Assembly (NCBI GenBank): GCA_964036275.1
Contig: OZ038433.1
Location: 23,844,985-23,908,984, forward strand
Direction of reading: 5' to 3'
Length of the DNA stretch: 64,000 nt
Source of the DNA: Litoditis marina
Lineage: Eukaryota; Nematoda; Chromadorea; Rhabditida; Rhabditidae
Position numbers and translations under genes: made by a program. Below are positions 1-11,030 of the stretch, piece by piece (position 1 is the first letter of the stretch; each line of letters starts with the position of its first letter). A model generated the notes under the pieces. It saw only the letters and a list, made by a program, of their open reading frames with translations. It did no database searches and was not told the DNA's origin.

Positions 1-1178
1 TTACGTAATGACAATTTAACAGGAGGGTTCTGTGCGTTTTCGATTCTTTCCGAAAATACTTCTATGTCGTGCCTATAAGCAATAAACTAGCACATTTAAT
101 ACTCATTGCTTGATAGTATTACGTGCGTTTCAAGAGTAAAGGTTAGATCAGCCCATTATTTTGGACATTACCAATGAGCGCAATTTCAATATCAGCTCCA
201 CAATGATGTTTGCTAAAAAGGTGAGTATGCGAGGTTATTTGCAGCTTAAAATGTATCATGTGCTACAAGTTATGAATGAATGCTTTCGTTTCCACCTGTA
301 TGTAAGAAATGTATGCATTAACTTAATGCAAATTAGAAAACAGAGAACACCGTTTGGTATAATAGTTAACGTGATTGAAGTTTGGAAATACAAAGTAACG
401 TACCTGTACAATATTATCTCAACAGTTTGATTTCGCAGCTTTGAAGTTATCTATTTCCAAGTTTGTCTCGTTTTTTTTTATCACACGCTTCACTTTGCGT
501 AATAAATTCATTCATTCACACCGCACAGTAGATGGGTATCAGAATACTACATCTGAGCTGAAAATAAGAAAGAGAGGGCAAGGGTGAAGGTAAAATGTTC
601 CCAAACGACCGTTGTAAAACTCCCTTTTTTATTCTGTCCCTGATTTGAAAATTCTTTACTTTGACTACATGGGCGTGGTTGTATAGTTGATTAGCACCAG
701 AAGGAAAAAGAGAATAATAACAGAGCAGTCTCTTCTACGAGACGCCACTGCAGAACTCGACGTCCTTTTTCACCGTCTTTCTCATAAAATATGAAACTTT
801 AATCTACTGAGGTTGACAGCACTAGAGCCGAACGATCGGCCTTTGTGAACCATCAATGACATCCCGTTGCTAAATACACTTATAACTATGAGTTGCAATA
901 CTCCAAAAGATTTTGTCCATTTAAATCATAGCATTCTCGTCGTCTATGTCGATTCGCGGTTCAAAATAGCCGACTGAAGCGCAGCGGAACAGCGGAGAAG
1001 AGGCACACGTTTCGTACACTTTATGCCGGGCAAAAATAAACAGAAAAATCTGCATAGTTTTGTTAGATAGTAGTGTTTGTGGAGCACTTTTCTCATCCAT
1101 CGAAGTCAGGTCACGTCTATTGTACAGCAAAAAAACAATCTACAACTCCGTTCAGTTTAGGTACCTTCCGGGAGAAAT
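1..1178. other. non-coding, no supported gene
   Basis: AT-rich sequence upstream of the first gene. Short ORFs exist on both strands but none combines a start, a plausible splice donor and coding-like composition. I see no recognisable RNA gene or repeat here. Confidence 0.6.
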
Positions 1179-3867
1179 ATGACCGCGATGAGTTGGTTTT
1201 CTCTGATCTTCCTAGTTCTTCCACAGATCACTGCGACGTACGGAGATTATCCCCAACAGTTGGTTTTTCTTTCGGTATTTATGTGTTTTAAAAGTTCGGA
1301 ATAGTACTTTCAGTTAGTGATGGTTAGTTGAAAACAATATTCGCCGTAAACCGTACCGCGTAAAACTGAAAAACCTAGCATTGCCTCAAAACGTGACTAT
1401 TCTCCGAGTGTTTTATCCCGTTCCTATTTGGTGTTGAGATGAAACTACATCAAAAATTCAGTCACTCTCTATAAATAAATGGTGAACTTGTTCAGTTTTC
1501 TGGACAACGACGAGTACGTGGTGCGGAACCCGTTCCACGACTTCTACCAGGGAAGGCTGTCGATGGAGGAAATGATCAGTGAGGACTACATGTGTCATCA
1601 TTCACTCTTCATTCAACTCTCTCATCTCAAAAAAGGAGTTCGATGTGGACATGGTGAGATTCCGGGTTATTAGGGCAAAATATGTGGAGTTAGTGTTATG
1701 GGGCATACCGATCACTGAAACTTTTCGAAAAAGTTTCGACATAGTTTCAGTGACCGGGATTGACTCGGGAAACTACCGGGACAGGTTTTGCTCTAAGTTT
1801 GTTTCTAGTCAGACAAGTCTGAAATTACCTTGTTTTGCTCCCGCGTCCCTGGTCCGTTTTTGTTTCGTTTGCACATTCATATAAATAAATTTTGACTTTA
1901 TCGAAAATTACACGAACGTACCTGGATTCTCATGAAGACTAATAACACATTTTTTCTACCGCGCAGGGCATATGTTTGTTGTTCGAAGCTTTACCTTATA
2001 GGGTTTCGGATCAGATGCACTTAGTGAGATTATCCTAAACCATGCCTACCGGTTGCCTCGCTTATGCGTGATGATAATCCGAACAGTGTGGATTAGGCTA
2101 TTTTCCCGCAATCTAAGACTCTCAACGGCACATTTTCTTTCCAATTTCGCGAAAATATATTTGCGAATAAACATATCAGAATTCAGAACATCTATCCCAG
2201 AGATGAAATACAGAAATGTCGAATAAAACAAACTTCTAATTCTCGTGCTTCAACGGCAGAACCAATAGATTTTGGACGAGCTCTAAGTATCGTATTTTTG
2301 CTAATCGAAAACGTTTTCAACTACATTTAAACACATTTAAGATTTCGAGATTGGGAGAAATGTATGCACTCAAAGAAAGTTATCTCATTGTTTACTAAAC
2401 TAGGTTAATGACTTGTGAAACTGAGCGTAACGAATGGCATAAAATTCCAAATTCGGTAAGTAGGTTCTTCTAAACTCAACACTTTTCCCGTTGATGAAGC
2501 AGCAGTTTCCTACAATTTGAAACTGGAGGCGCGCAGATATACTTAAATTTGCAATATAAAATTTCACCTTTGCTCAAGCAAGAACGCCGACCGTTTTCGC
2601 GGCCGAACGGTAAAATACTCAGCTAAGCGTTTCTCGGTTCGATTTGGTGAAACTAGATGTTTGGATCAGAAATCATGAAGTACCAGCAAATAAAGATTGA
2701 TCGGTCTTCAATATGGTATCAAGACTTCATATTTGTGGAGTGAGAGACAATACAGTTTTGATTTCAGCCGGTTTCGAGAAACAGTTGGGAAGAGTAACGG
2801 ATAAGTGCTGTCGCAGTGAGCATCGCATTGGCTGTCGCTTCAGAGATATTGTGGTCCTCGGATGCAGAACAGAACAATGCGAGCAGAGATGCAAAATGGT
2901 AAGTTCTTCGATTACAAACACCATATTACAAGATATGTTGGATTTAACAAAACTTGTCATTTCAGAAACTTTTCAGCAGTCTCTTTTCTCATTCTTAATA
3001 TCTATTGCTCATACATCGAGGTTTACATATGGCGAGGTATCTAATTAGCAGCATGAACAAACCGCTGCTGTTTAAGACGGTACTACAGTCAGTTGTACCC
3101 TATGATAACGGGCAGTTTTTACCTACAGGTCCCCCAACTAATCAGAGAGGAAATTGAGGACATATTGAGTGGTGCTCCGGATGGCCTGGACAAGAAAGTT
3201 ATAGTCAATATCACGGACTATCTGGATGCGCTCTCTGAGGTGTTGCCTAACAATAGTACAATGAAGGAGAGAAACATCATGTTGCTGTAAGTTCAAACAT
3301 TGTGTACATCGTTTACGTGCATCGTTAAATGAGTAAATCTAAGACGAAAAATGTTCTCATCTTGTTTTACTACTTATGTAGTCATTATATTAATGTAATA
3401 ATGATCCTAGTAGTTCAGAGCACTACTTGGATTGACATTTTCCCGGAGATTACGTGGTGTAACTAACAGTGGGTGGCAAATATTTTTCGAGACACAATTT
3501 CGTACACATCTGCAAATATCCCCTAAAGCTAGAAGTAAATTGAATAGTCACATAAAGTTATCATTCTATCGAGGCATCGTGCGCTTTGTCATTGCACGTT
3601 TCTAAGTTTTGCTGTGTTCAACAGGTTTGATGTGACTCTGCAATCGACTTACATAAAAAGATATGGAGAACTATCATTGAAACTATTGATTTGAGAAATT
3701 TCTTCTTCAATTTTTTTTTGATATTTCCATTCAGGCAACATCCATCCATTGGAGATTGGCATCCGCACCTCGTGAAGAACCTTGTCAGGGACATCGTGGG
3801 GCTGCCCGACAATGAGAGAACTCAACTGCTCACCAACGTTTTCGAAAAAGCTTCGCTAGACGAGTAA
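1179..3867 (+). CDS. secreted protein of unknown function (5 exons)
   Basis: Exons 1179-1258, 1496-1578 (or to 1653), 2768-2898, 3129-3286 and 3735-3867 join with matching phases and give about 194 residues (219 with the longer exon 2). The start is chosen because ATG 1179 opens a typical signal peptide (MTAMSWFSLIFLVLPQITAT), probably cleaved before DYPQ, so the product should enter the secretory pathway. Exon 3 encodes a Cys-rich stretch with six cysteines (KCCRSEHRIGC ... GCRTEQC..RC). Exons 4-5 encode two helical segments sharing a G-(A/L)-PD motif (GAPDGLDKK, GLPDNERT), with NIT and NNST as possible N-glycosylation sites. Exon 1 uses a weak GTTGGT donor. The end of exon 2 is unresolved: donors at 1579 (GTGAGG) and 1654 (GTGAGA) are both in phase. 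I do not recognise the family; it may be a nematode-restricted secreted protein. Confidence 0.72.
3530..3655 (+). repeat. dispersed repeat family B, copy 1
   Basis: About 125 bp lying in intron 4 of the secreted-protein gene. It shares the core GTGCACTTTGTCATTGCACG (self-complementary GTGCA/TGCAC) and the flanks AGTAAATTGAATAGTCA and GCTGTGTT.AACA with copies near 20940, 22240 and 63700, and more weakly 15390. The outer parts are inverted (TCACGTGAA / TTTCACGTGA in the better copies), so it looks like a small non-autonomous DNA element. Confidence 0.7.
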
Positions 3868-4064
3868 CTTGTCATTGTTTTGATTCACGCACATATTATA
3901 TCATGAGTTTTACGAACAGAGTTTAATATTTCTCTTTTTGTGCAGTAACTTAGATTGTATATGATCCCGTTATTTGCAATTATATACCGCATACAATATT
4001 GTGATGTGAAGTAATCATAGCTTCGTTCACGCTGTCGGTTGTGTCAACTTTCCCTAGCACTACC

Positions 4065-4271
4065 GTCAGGCCTAGGGTTGTTAAAAATAAAACTCGAAAC
4101 TCGAAAAACTCGAAATTTCTAAAAACTCGAAAAACTCGAAACTCGAAAAACTCGAAACTCGGAAAACTCGAAATACTCGAAACTCGAAAAACTCGAAATT
4201 TCGAAAACTCGAAATACTCGAAACTCGAAAAACTCGAAACTTTCGACTCGATTAACAACCCTAGTCAGGCC
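4065..4271. mobile_element. hAT-like MITE carrying an (ACTCGAAA)n minisatellite
   Basis: Element 4073-4263 is bounded by perfect inverted termini TAGGGTTGTTAA / TTAACAACCCTA and flanked by the direct 8-bp repeat GTCAGGCC at 4065-4072 and 4264-4271. An 8-bp duplication with TAGGG-type termini fits the hAT superfamily. The interior is almost entirely a degenerate array of ACTCGAAA-type units, partly palindromic through TCGA. The ORFs across it on both strands are by-products of the repeat. There is no transposase, so it is non-autonomous. Confidence 0.8.
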
Positions 4272-4362
4272 CCATATATATAATTAATACAAAGTTTATT
4301 CGCAAAGAAATACAAACCGCATGAAATCAAATATTGTATTATGAAAACTATGAACAACCATA

Positions 4363-4550
4363 GACGGATATAGTCGCCATTTTTCCCATAAAGACAGCGG
4401 AGGGTTCAATTGATTGAGCGATGCGGGGCGAGCGGTCGTTGATAATCTGCCAGCAGTTGAGAGAGAGAGTAGATCAATGATACGCAGACGAACTGGCGGC
4501 TTGCCAAACCCCGTCCCATACAAAATCGATGGTACGGTGTCTACAACGGT
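4363..4550 (-). repeat. dispersed repeat family A, copy 1
   Basis: On the minus strand it reads ACCGTTGTAGACACCGTAC ... TTTGGC ... GTCTGCGTATC.TTGATCTAC ... GACCGCTCGCCCCGCATCGC ... GGGAAAAATGGCGACT. Two other copies lie at 10129-10303 and 32593-32776 in the opposite orientation. No inverted termini or coding capacity were recognised. The conserved region is roughly 175-190 bp. Confidence 0.75.
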
Positions 4551-5674
4551 CTGACAAATCCTATACGAATGATTCTGATGTATTATTGCAACTGCCTCCC
4601 ATGCTCGAATAAAGTTTTATAGACAACGTGAAGTGTTCAAGTAGAAACACACAGAAATTCAGTATTGTCAGGGATCACGAAAAAAGTTGAGTAGTTCAGC
4701 AAACACCAAACAGGCTATTGGAAACACGTACTTATACAGCGTGAATAGGTCTTGCAGGGTCTGACAATAACTGTATACCAACTATTTTTGTTGCGAGATC
4801 TCTATACACCTTCAATCATACGAATTTCGGAGGGAAAACCACGACACCAAACTACAAAAATAGCGAGTATAAACCCTGCTTGGAGAAGAGTGACCTCTTT
4901 GATCCTTGGTCGCACTTCTTACCCGGGTTCGCTCTTTTTAATTTTGTCACAAATTGATAACATCAAGTTCTTCCTTTCCTGCAGGCTCATTTTGTTTACA
5001 ACATGATGCCATATTTATCCGATTGCGGATAAATCATCGTGCCACCCATGCAGTGGGAGTAATCCCCCCATTTAGAAAATGGCGATGGAGTCACAAACAG
5101 GTAGATTTAATTGATAGGGATTATATGAGTTACATTACGGATATAATGACAGAGAATGTTTTTATCAAATCGTTTAAGGAACAACCAGAATACATTTGGT
5201 AAATAGCAATTACACGATATGAGTGACAAGATAACAATGGAACAATAACTATGAAACATTTCCAGACCTTGATTTGTTCTCAGTTCGCTGACGAACTAGG
5301 AAGAGCATTCAATAAGAGTGTTTCCGTTTGAAGGGGGGTGTGCTGGCGGTTCTATACCAATACAGTACACCTTTTCGTTGGAAACAGTTGGTTCTATGTT
5401 ACTCAAAGCATAGGAGCAGCAATGCAGGAAGTGTGTCTCTCGGGCCGAGTTGCTTTCGCGATGGTGGTCATATTACAAGAATTGCGACGACTTGTTTCTG
5501 AAAAACTTGTTTCTGTTACAATCAATCTCTACCTGTAGTTGTCACATAACTTGTAAACTTGACAGCTTATTAGGTGGCACTGTACTAAATCCAAATATTA
5601 AGAAAGAGGTTATGAATAGGGAGAGAGAGAGAAAGAGAGAGAGAAAATAAGAAAGAACTTCTTGAAAGTGCAGA
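4551..5674. other. intergenic, with open stretches of uncertain status
   Basis: Between a repeat copy and the 3' end of the GPCR gene on the other strand. On the plus strand, after the acceptor-like cttgcag at 4757, a 65-codon open stretch runs to 4959 (contains LFDPWSHFLPGFALFNF), and 5103-5202 is another open stretch after aaacag. Neither joins into a convincing gene. A (GA)n tract lies at 5618-5647. A decayed coding element is possible. Confidence 0.3.
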
Positions 5675-8600
5675 TCAGGACAAACCTGTCGCTAACAGAG
5701 AGCTGGTGAGTTGTCCCCTATTTTTTCTCGCAACTGGGGACGTCGTGTTTTTCATCGAAGATGAAAACATTTTCCAGTCTTCTTCGGAGGCAAGGAACCG
5801 TAACCCAAGTATGCGTCGGAGAGAAACGCGGAACCGTCTGCAAGATTTCACATCTATAGGGAATTCTCAAAGCTTCACTGTACTTTGATTTCCATGCACG
5901 TCACCATTTACAACTGGTGACCGAAACGCAAGGGATCAAACTATAAACACATTGGGTATGGCGGCGTGTGTTCTATATTTTCACTATAACAGACTCAGAA
6001 ATGTTATTGAGCATTCGTGTTCATTCCCAAACAACCCTTTAGATATTTGATACGGTGGAAGCTTACGGATCGGTAAAACTGATTAGAGGGCTCGTTTTTT
6101 GTGAAGCAGACCTCTATGCCATCACACTCTTTTCGTACTCTGATCCTGTTGTTTCTAGGTCGAAATCAGAATATATGGCGTGTATTGAGGGATGGTCTAA
6201 TTTTTGATGATGAGACAACATTATGACGTGAGTTAACAAATCTTGAAATCTTGAATCGAGACCAAACTACAACGAGAATTTGTGAATGTCCTAAAACCTA
6301 CCTAGACATGAGTAGATATGCAGCGAAAGATATCGGATGGACAGTCATCATGACCATGTTGGTGAGGGCGCGTAGATAGGCATCGTAGACAAATTCCAGC
6401 GCTTTCCAGTCGAAGAAATCCTCCAGTTTCATAGCAATTATCAGACAGGTGGAGGGCATTCTGCAAACAAACTAGTGATAATTTTAGTTTCGAAGACAAG
6501 CCGTATTTCAATCAATTGACAATTCACGCAGGTATTGTCTCAACTACTAGCTGTCAAAAACTATTTGAGAGAGTCAGTGACATGGTTGATGAATCAAGTG
6601 TTATTAGAAATAGCATGCTTAATAATTATTTATTGTGTGTGCGTCAATCGTGTTTTACGACTTGTAATTTCACCACAACTATAGTGACGGAACGAAAACA
6701 ATCGGTCAGAGGCTCTGTAAACGGGTGGCCTTTTCTCTTCTCCATTTTTGTTGTGCTCTTACCTTCCAACCAGAAAGAGTACTATTATAACAGTCAGCAT
6801 AACAGTCGTCTTTCTAGATGCTTTTGTTATCTTCATATGACGACTGATGGCGGACACATTCTTATTCTCCTTCAAACTGAAAACATTTGAGATTTTAAAC
6901 ATGTTTTCCTCAGCTTTTTTGCTCGAGTTCGAGAGTAGAGACTCAGAAATTGAGTACAACCACAAAAATGAAGCCTACTTGATGTTTTTTGTTTGATTAC
7001 AGAGCCTGCTTTTTGCTTTGATCAAGTTCTAGATTTTTTTCGCGTATTTGAAGCATGCAAATCTTTGTTTTTTTTCGTTCAAAGACAAGACTACTACAAT
7101 ATATGAGACGGATTTGAAAACTAGGAGACAATCACAGAAAATACAGTTATTTCACAGAACACGAAATGATTGTGTAATCCATGATATCAGAAACTTACAC
7201 GACAAATCGTTGATCGGTGGCTTTGACAGTTCGAATAAGTAGTAGTGTGATCAAAAAAAGAAGAACAGAAGGAACCAATGTGATCGATATTCGGAATAGA
7301 TCAAACATCTGAAAAAAATTTGAATGGGTTTTACGGTTTTAAAACGTTGTTCACTTGAGAAGTGGCCCGGCTCGATTGGAAATTCCAAACAAATCAATTG
7401 TATCGCGAAAGTTGGTTTGGCTAGACAGATTTCAAATGTTGTACGTCATTTAGATTTTTTTCACCCTGTGGCTTGTTCCCACACTCAAAATTCAACTCTG
7501 AAAACAAGTTGAACCCCAACCTGAGACAAGTAGTTGGCTCCAACAGATCGTGTAATCGACGAGTATCCCACAAAGCACCGTGCAACCCAAAACGATTCTC
7601 TACCACTCTGAAAGTAGCCCTCAATTAATAAAAATTATCACTTTTGTTAAATAGAACAAAATATTGTTGACAACTACCTGCTCTCACATCAAAGCGCAGC
7701 CAACACTTACTCTCACTTCTTATAGTCTGATGCCCATTTATCACATTAATATTCATCTCAGTAATATCATTGCATTGCCCACCCCCGCCCAAAAAAATCT
7801 AATACCACTACTTGCCATTTTAAAGCTGTAATTGAAGTTGAGGGGGGGGATCAACTTTACTATTACACAAAACGTTTCCTTTCGGCAGAAAGTTTTTGAA
7901 TTCATACTATTGATATATTTAGTTTATCTTTGAAATGAAAAAAATGTTCAATATGATCACCTCTATGCAGAAGTGGTAGATGGTGCGGACGTCGAACAGA
8001 GAATGTGTGACAGTGAGAACAAGAGAGGACAACAAAATTAGCTTCGAGAAAAGACGAATTTTGTGTTTGGCACACAGGCGGATAGAATCCAGCGGATATT
8101 GAACTGCGATGAACCTAAATTTTTATTTTCTAACCATTTGTGTAGTTCGTCAGGTTGGAAATTTGAAATTCGAATTCAATACGGTGTACATAAAGAAGTT
8201 CATGAAAGTTGTAAATGCACAATCGTGCGCTCGTTGACCCCGTTTCCGAACACTACTTTACCCAATCTTGTTATTTTTTGGCATGAGGACAACATTAGTC
8301 TTGTCCACGAACAAAATACGATCAGTTTCAGAAACGAATCACTGATATTGAAACTTACCGTTGAATTCCCAGTAGGAGTGTGAAAAACGTGATGAGGCTG
8401 TTGAAGAAGAACGGCAGAATTTCCATGGAGACCTCAAATACGATTGTGTTTGAACTTCAACCAAATTGTATTGTTCCTCCTGTTTTTATCTATTCCTTCG
8501 TTTCTCAATGACGTGAGATGTGGTACTCACATTGTTTTCCTGTTTGTTTTACACCGGGTCCCTGTAATGTGACCAATCTGCAAGCTGCTCACTAGCCGCT

Positions 8601-11018
8601 TCTAGGCCCTATAGGTAATGTTTTTGCGTTTTACGTACTATTTTCTATGCAAAAAGTGCTCTCTGACCGACCACACTGTATTGTGCTGGGACAGCTCGTA
8701 AAGTTCGCTACGGCGTCTGTCCTGGTGCGTGATACCGACGAACCGCAAAATTTCACATCGGTTACCCTCGCCGGCGGTGAGCGGTTGGCGGTTCCCGCGG
8801 TGTTCCGGCAAGTTCCTATTCCAGTTTTCTGAAGATTTTTTCATGAACAGCGATCGATATCACCTTCTGTAGATAGCACAAGAATGTAGTCTGATTGAGA
8901 TCGTTCATATGACCGAATGTATAGTAGTAGAAGGTGAATGGAAGGGGAGATAGAGCCATCATGATAGCACAGCTGATCATCCACAGAAGTGGCTCCACTG
9001 TCGCTCTTTTCTGCAAAGAAGGCAAAACTGTGAAGACAGCAGGATTTTTCCAACTTCTCACCTACGTACGTGCTTTTTTGATCTGCAAAGATTTGTTTAT
9101 CAAATATTTTCGTATAATGAGAAGATTGATTCATAAATACTGGAAAATGAAAAGCCGGTACATTCATGGTTATACATTATCATTCAAATGTGTAGGATTC
9201 AAACATCCGATTTTTGCTGACGTTCCTTCATTTCCCTTACTGCTTGGAACAGTATACTGCACGCACTAAATCGAGCTATTCCCACTCACGACGTATTGCT
9301 GTTTTGTTGACGTTCAAGGATACTTAACCGATTGTTTGTGCAAAGAATGTGTAAGAAATCTTTTTTCTAACACGACCACATTTATACGTCATGTATTTAA
9401 AAAGATTTGTAAAGATGATCGCCCAAAGCCAAAGATGCGGCTTACATGCATACATTAGTATAATTATTAACGTCACACATCAGGTATAGTTGCTCACGTA
9501 AGTCACCGAACACATGTGCAGATGTCACGAGAATGAGGGAAAGATTTATCAGCGTCGCATTTCAGTGTAAATGGTGTAATGGTTCTAATCGTCTTTATCG
9601 AATAAAAGGTTGCAAATTTCGAAAATATTCTGGAGATTTTTTCCCACAGTCATTAACTTACTTAAGTCCCCAAGAATGATTTTTAATTTTTATCGACTCA
9701 CTACGTCTGCTAGTGAAACTGAGTAAGTAAAAACAACATCGACAATTGAAAAACGAAAAAAAAACGTAGAAAACTATGTATGTACAGTTTAGCAGCGGTT
9801 TTTGATCCAAATAATCACCTATAACGTTTTGCGCGAGAATAGCTTCGCCCTCAGTGGCGAATGGCAACCAGTTCAAATTTAATTTGAGTGGTAGATAGGG
9901 CTTTTTCTTTTCTTCTTTGAGGAATACTTATCTTTTTCTGTTCGTTGAGTAAGGGCTTCTCTCTCATCTACTTTGAGAAAAAAACCTACATTTTTCTGTT
10001 CGTTGAGCACTCTGAAAACCACGATGTTCAGGGTGACGACAACCAAAGAAAGCAGAGGAAGCACGACGCCGTACACCACTCTCATCGCGGGCTCGTTCTC
10101 CTAAAATGAACCCTGATGATCCCTTTAACCGTTGTGGACGGCGTACGGTCGATTTCGTAGGGGCGAGGTTTGGCGATCAGCCAGCTTGTCTGCGTATCTT
10201 TGATCTACACATGCTATCGTTGTTTGCAAATAGTCAACGAACGCCTGCCCTCATTGCTCAATCGAGTAAACACTTGTCTCTTTCTTGGGTAAATGGAGAC
10301 TGATCCACTCATGGTATTACTTAATTGTTTTTAAAATATGCTTGGTTCATTGATTAGCGCAATATATAGGTATTGAGTTCGATCTGCCTGGAAAGCAAAC
10401 AGATAAGGTGCTTCTTGCTCTTTCCTATTTTGTTTTTAGTTTGATCCCGTTGTTTTTCGATGAAAATTTATAATTTTTGCCGTGTATCGAAATCAAACTA
10501 CAACTCAATTTTGGTCATCTGTTATATGTAGTCCGTTTATACAATTGTTTCTGCTCACCTGGTCAGCGAACTGTATCAGTGAAGCTGGCACACAATCATT
10601 CAGGTAATGATCGTAAACAGTGAATTCCGAACAGTTCTTGATCGCTCTGCTGTAGGTCTGGAAAAATTATCGATTGATCTTTCATGATTAGACTGCCTGA
10701 AAATTGTATTACAGTGTAGCGTTGATGACTAAAACATGTTACAATGAATGATTAGACATGTTTTGAAAAAGTTGAAAGAATTTTCCATGCTAGTTGTAAA
10801 AAAAACCAGAAATCTGAGGATTTTGCTGAGTAGTTAATGATATGCCCTTGTTTCAACGTTCAGTACGTGTGAATTAATAGTCCTTGGAGTAAAAACACTA
10901 GTTACTATAGCTTGGATCAAAATAGAGGCAGCAACTACTGCGTCACCGTAATTTCGGCGAACTACGCAGACGCACTCACTTGTTCAAGGTTGCACGTTTC
11001 TGCATCTTCCATAGACAT
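5675..11018 (-). CDS. rhodopsin-class peptide GPCR, sex-peptide-receptor-related type (11 exons)
   Basis: Complete 418-residue receptor. Exons in transcription order: 10980-11018, 10559-10657, 9990-10100, 8864-9010, 8359-8432, 7961-8114, 7521-7607, 7199-7308, 6763-6876, 6302-6460, 5675-5837; all ten junctions agree in phase. The N-terminus is extracellular and Cys-containing. TM1 is YGVVLPLLSLVVVTLNIVVF. TM2 contains ISCAIMMALSPLPFTFYYY. TM3 ends in LLLGIQRFIAVQYP (QRF in the DRY position), followed by TM4. Loop 2 has FWVARCFVGYS, then TM5 and a basic loop 3. TM6 contains KTTVMLTVIIVLFLVGRMP. TM7 ends VHPISFAAYLLMSRRFR (HPxxF for NPxxY), then an approximately 50-residue tail. QRF...YP in TM3, TTxML in TM6 and the MSRxFR end are, from memory, features of nematode SPRR/DMSR-like neuropeptide receptors (Gq/Gi-coupled, plasma membrane). 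The ligand cannot be predicted. A repeat family A copy sits in intron 2. Confidence 0.88.
10129..10303 (+). repeat. dispersed repeat family A, copy 2
   Basis: Starts ACCGTTGTGGACGGCGTACGG and includes GTCTGCGTATCTTTGATCTAC, as in the other two copies. It is the most diverged copy, lies within intron 2 of the GPCR gene and is antisense to it. The 65-codon ORF across it is not a gene. Confidence 0.7.
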
Positions 11019-11030
11019 GATGACTGAAAA
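11019..11030 (-). promoter_or_regulatory. candidate trans-splice acceptor of the GPCR gene
   Basis: On the minus strand ccttttcag lies only a few bases before ATG 11018 (tcATCATGTCT). An intron-like acceptor this close to the first ATG, with no coding exon in phase upstream, is the usual signature of spliced-leader addition in nematodes. Alternatively it marks a non-coding first exon. Confidence 0.5.

Noticed and set aside
3980..4283. Overlapping ORFs on both strands with FRVF/TRNSKN repeats
   Set aside because: They lie within the hAT-like MITE minisatellite, which lacks stops on both strands.
5706..5888. Plus-strand ORF that looks like a Ser/Arg-rich C-terminal tail
   Set aside because: It is the complement of the GPCR C-terminal exon, which joins in phase to ten other exons on the minus strand.
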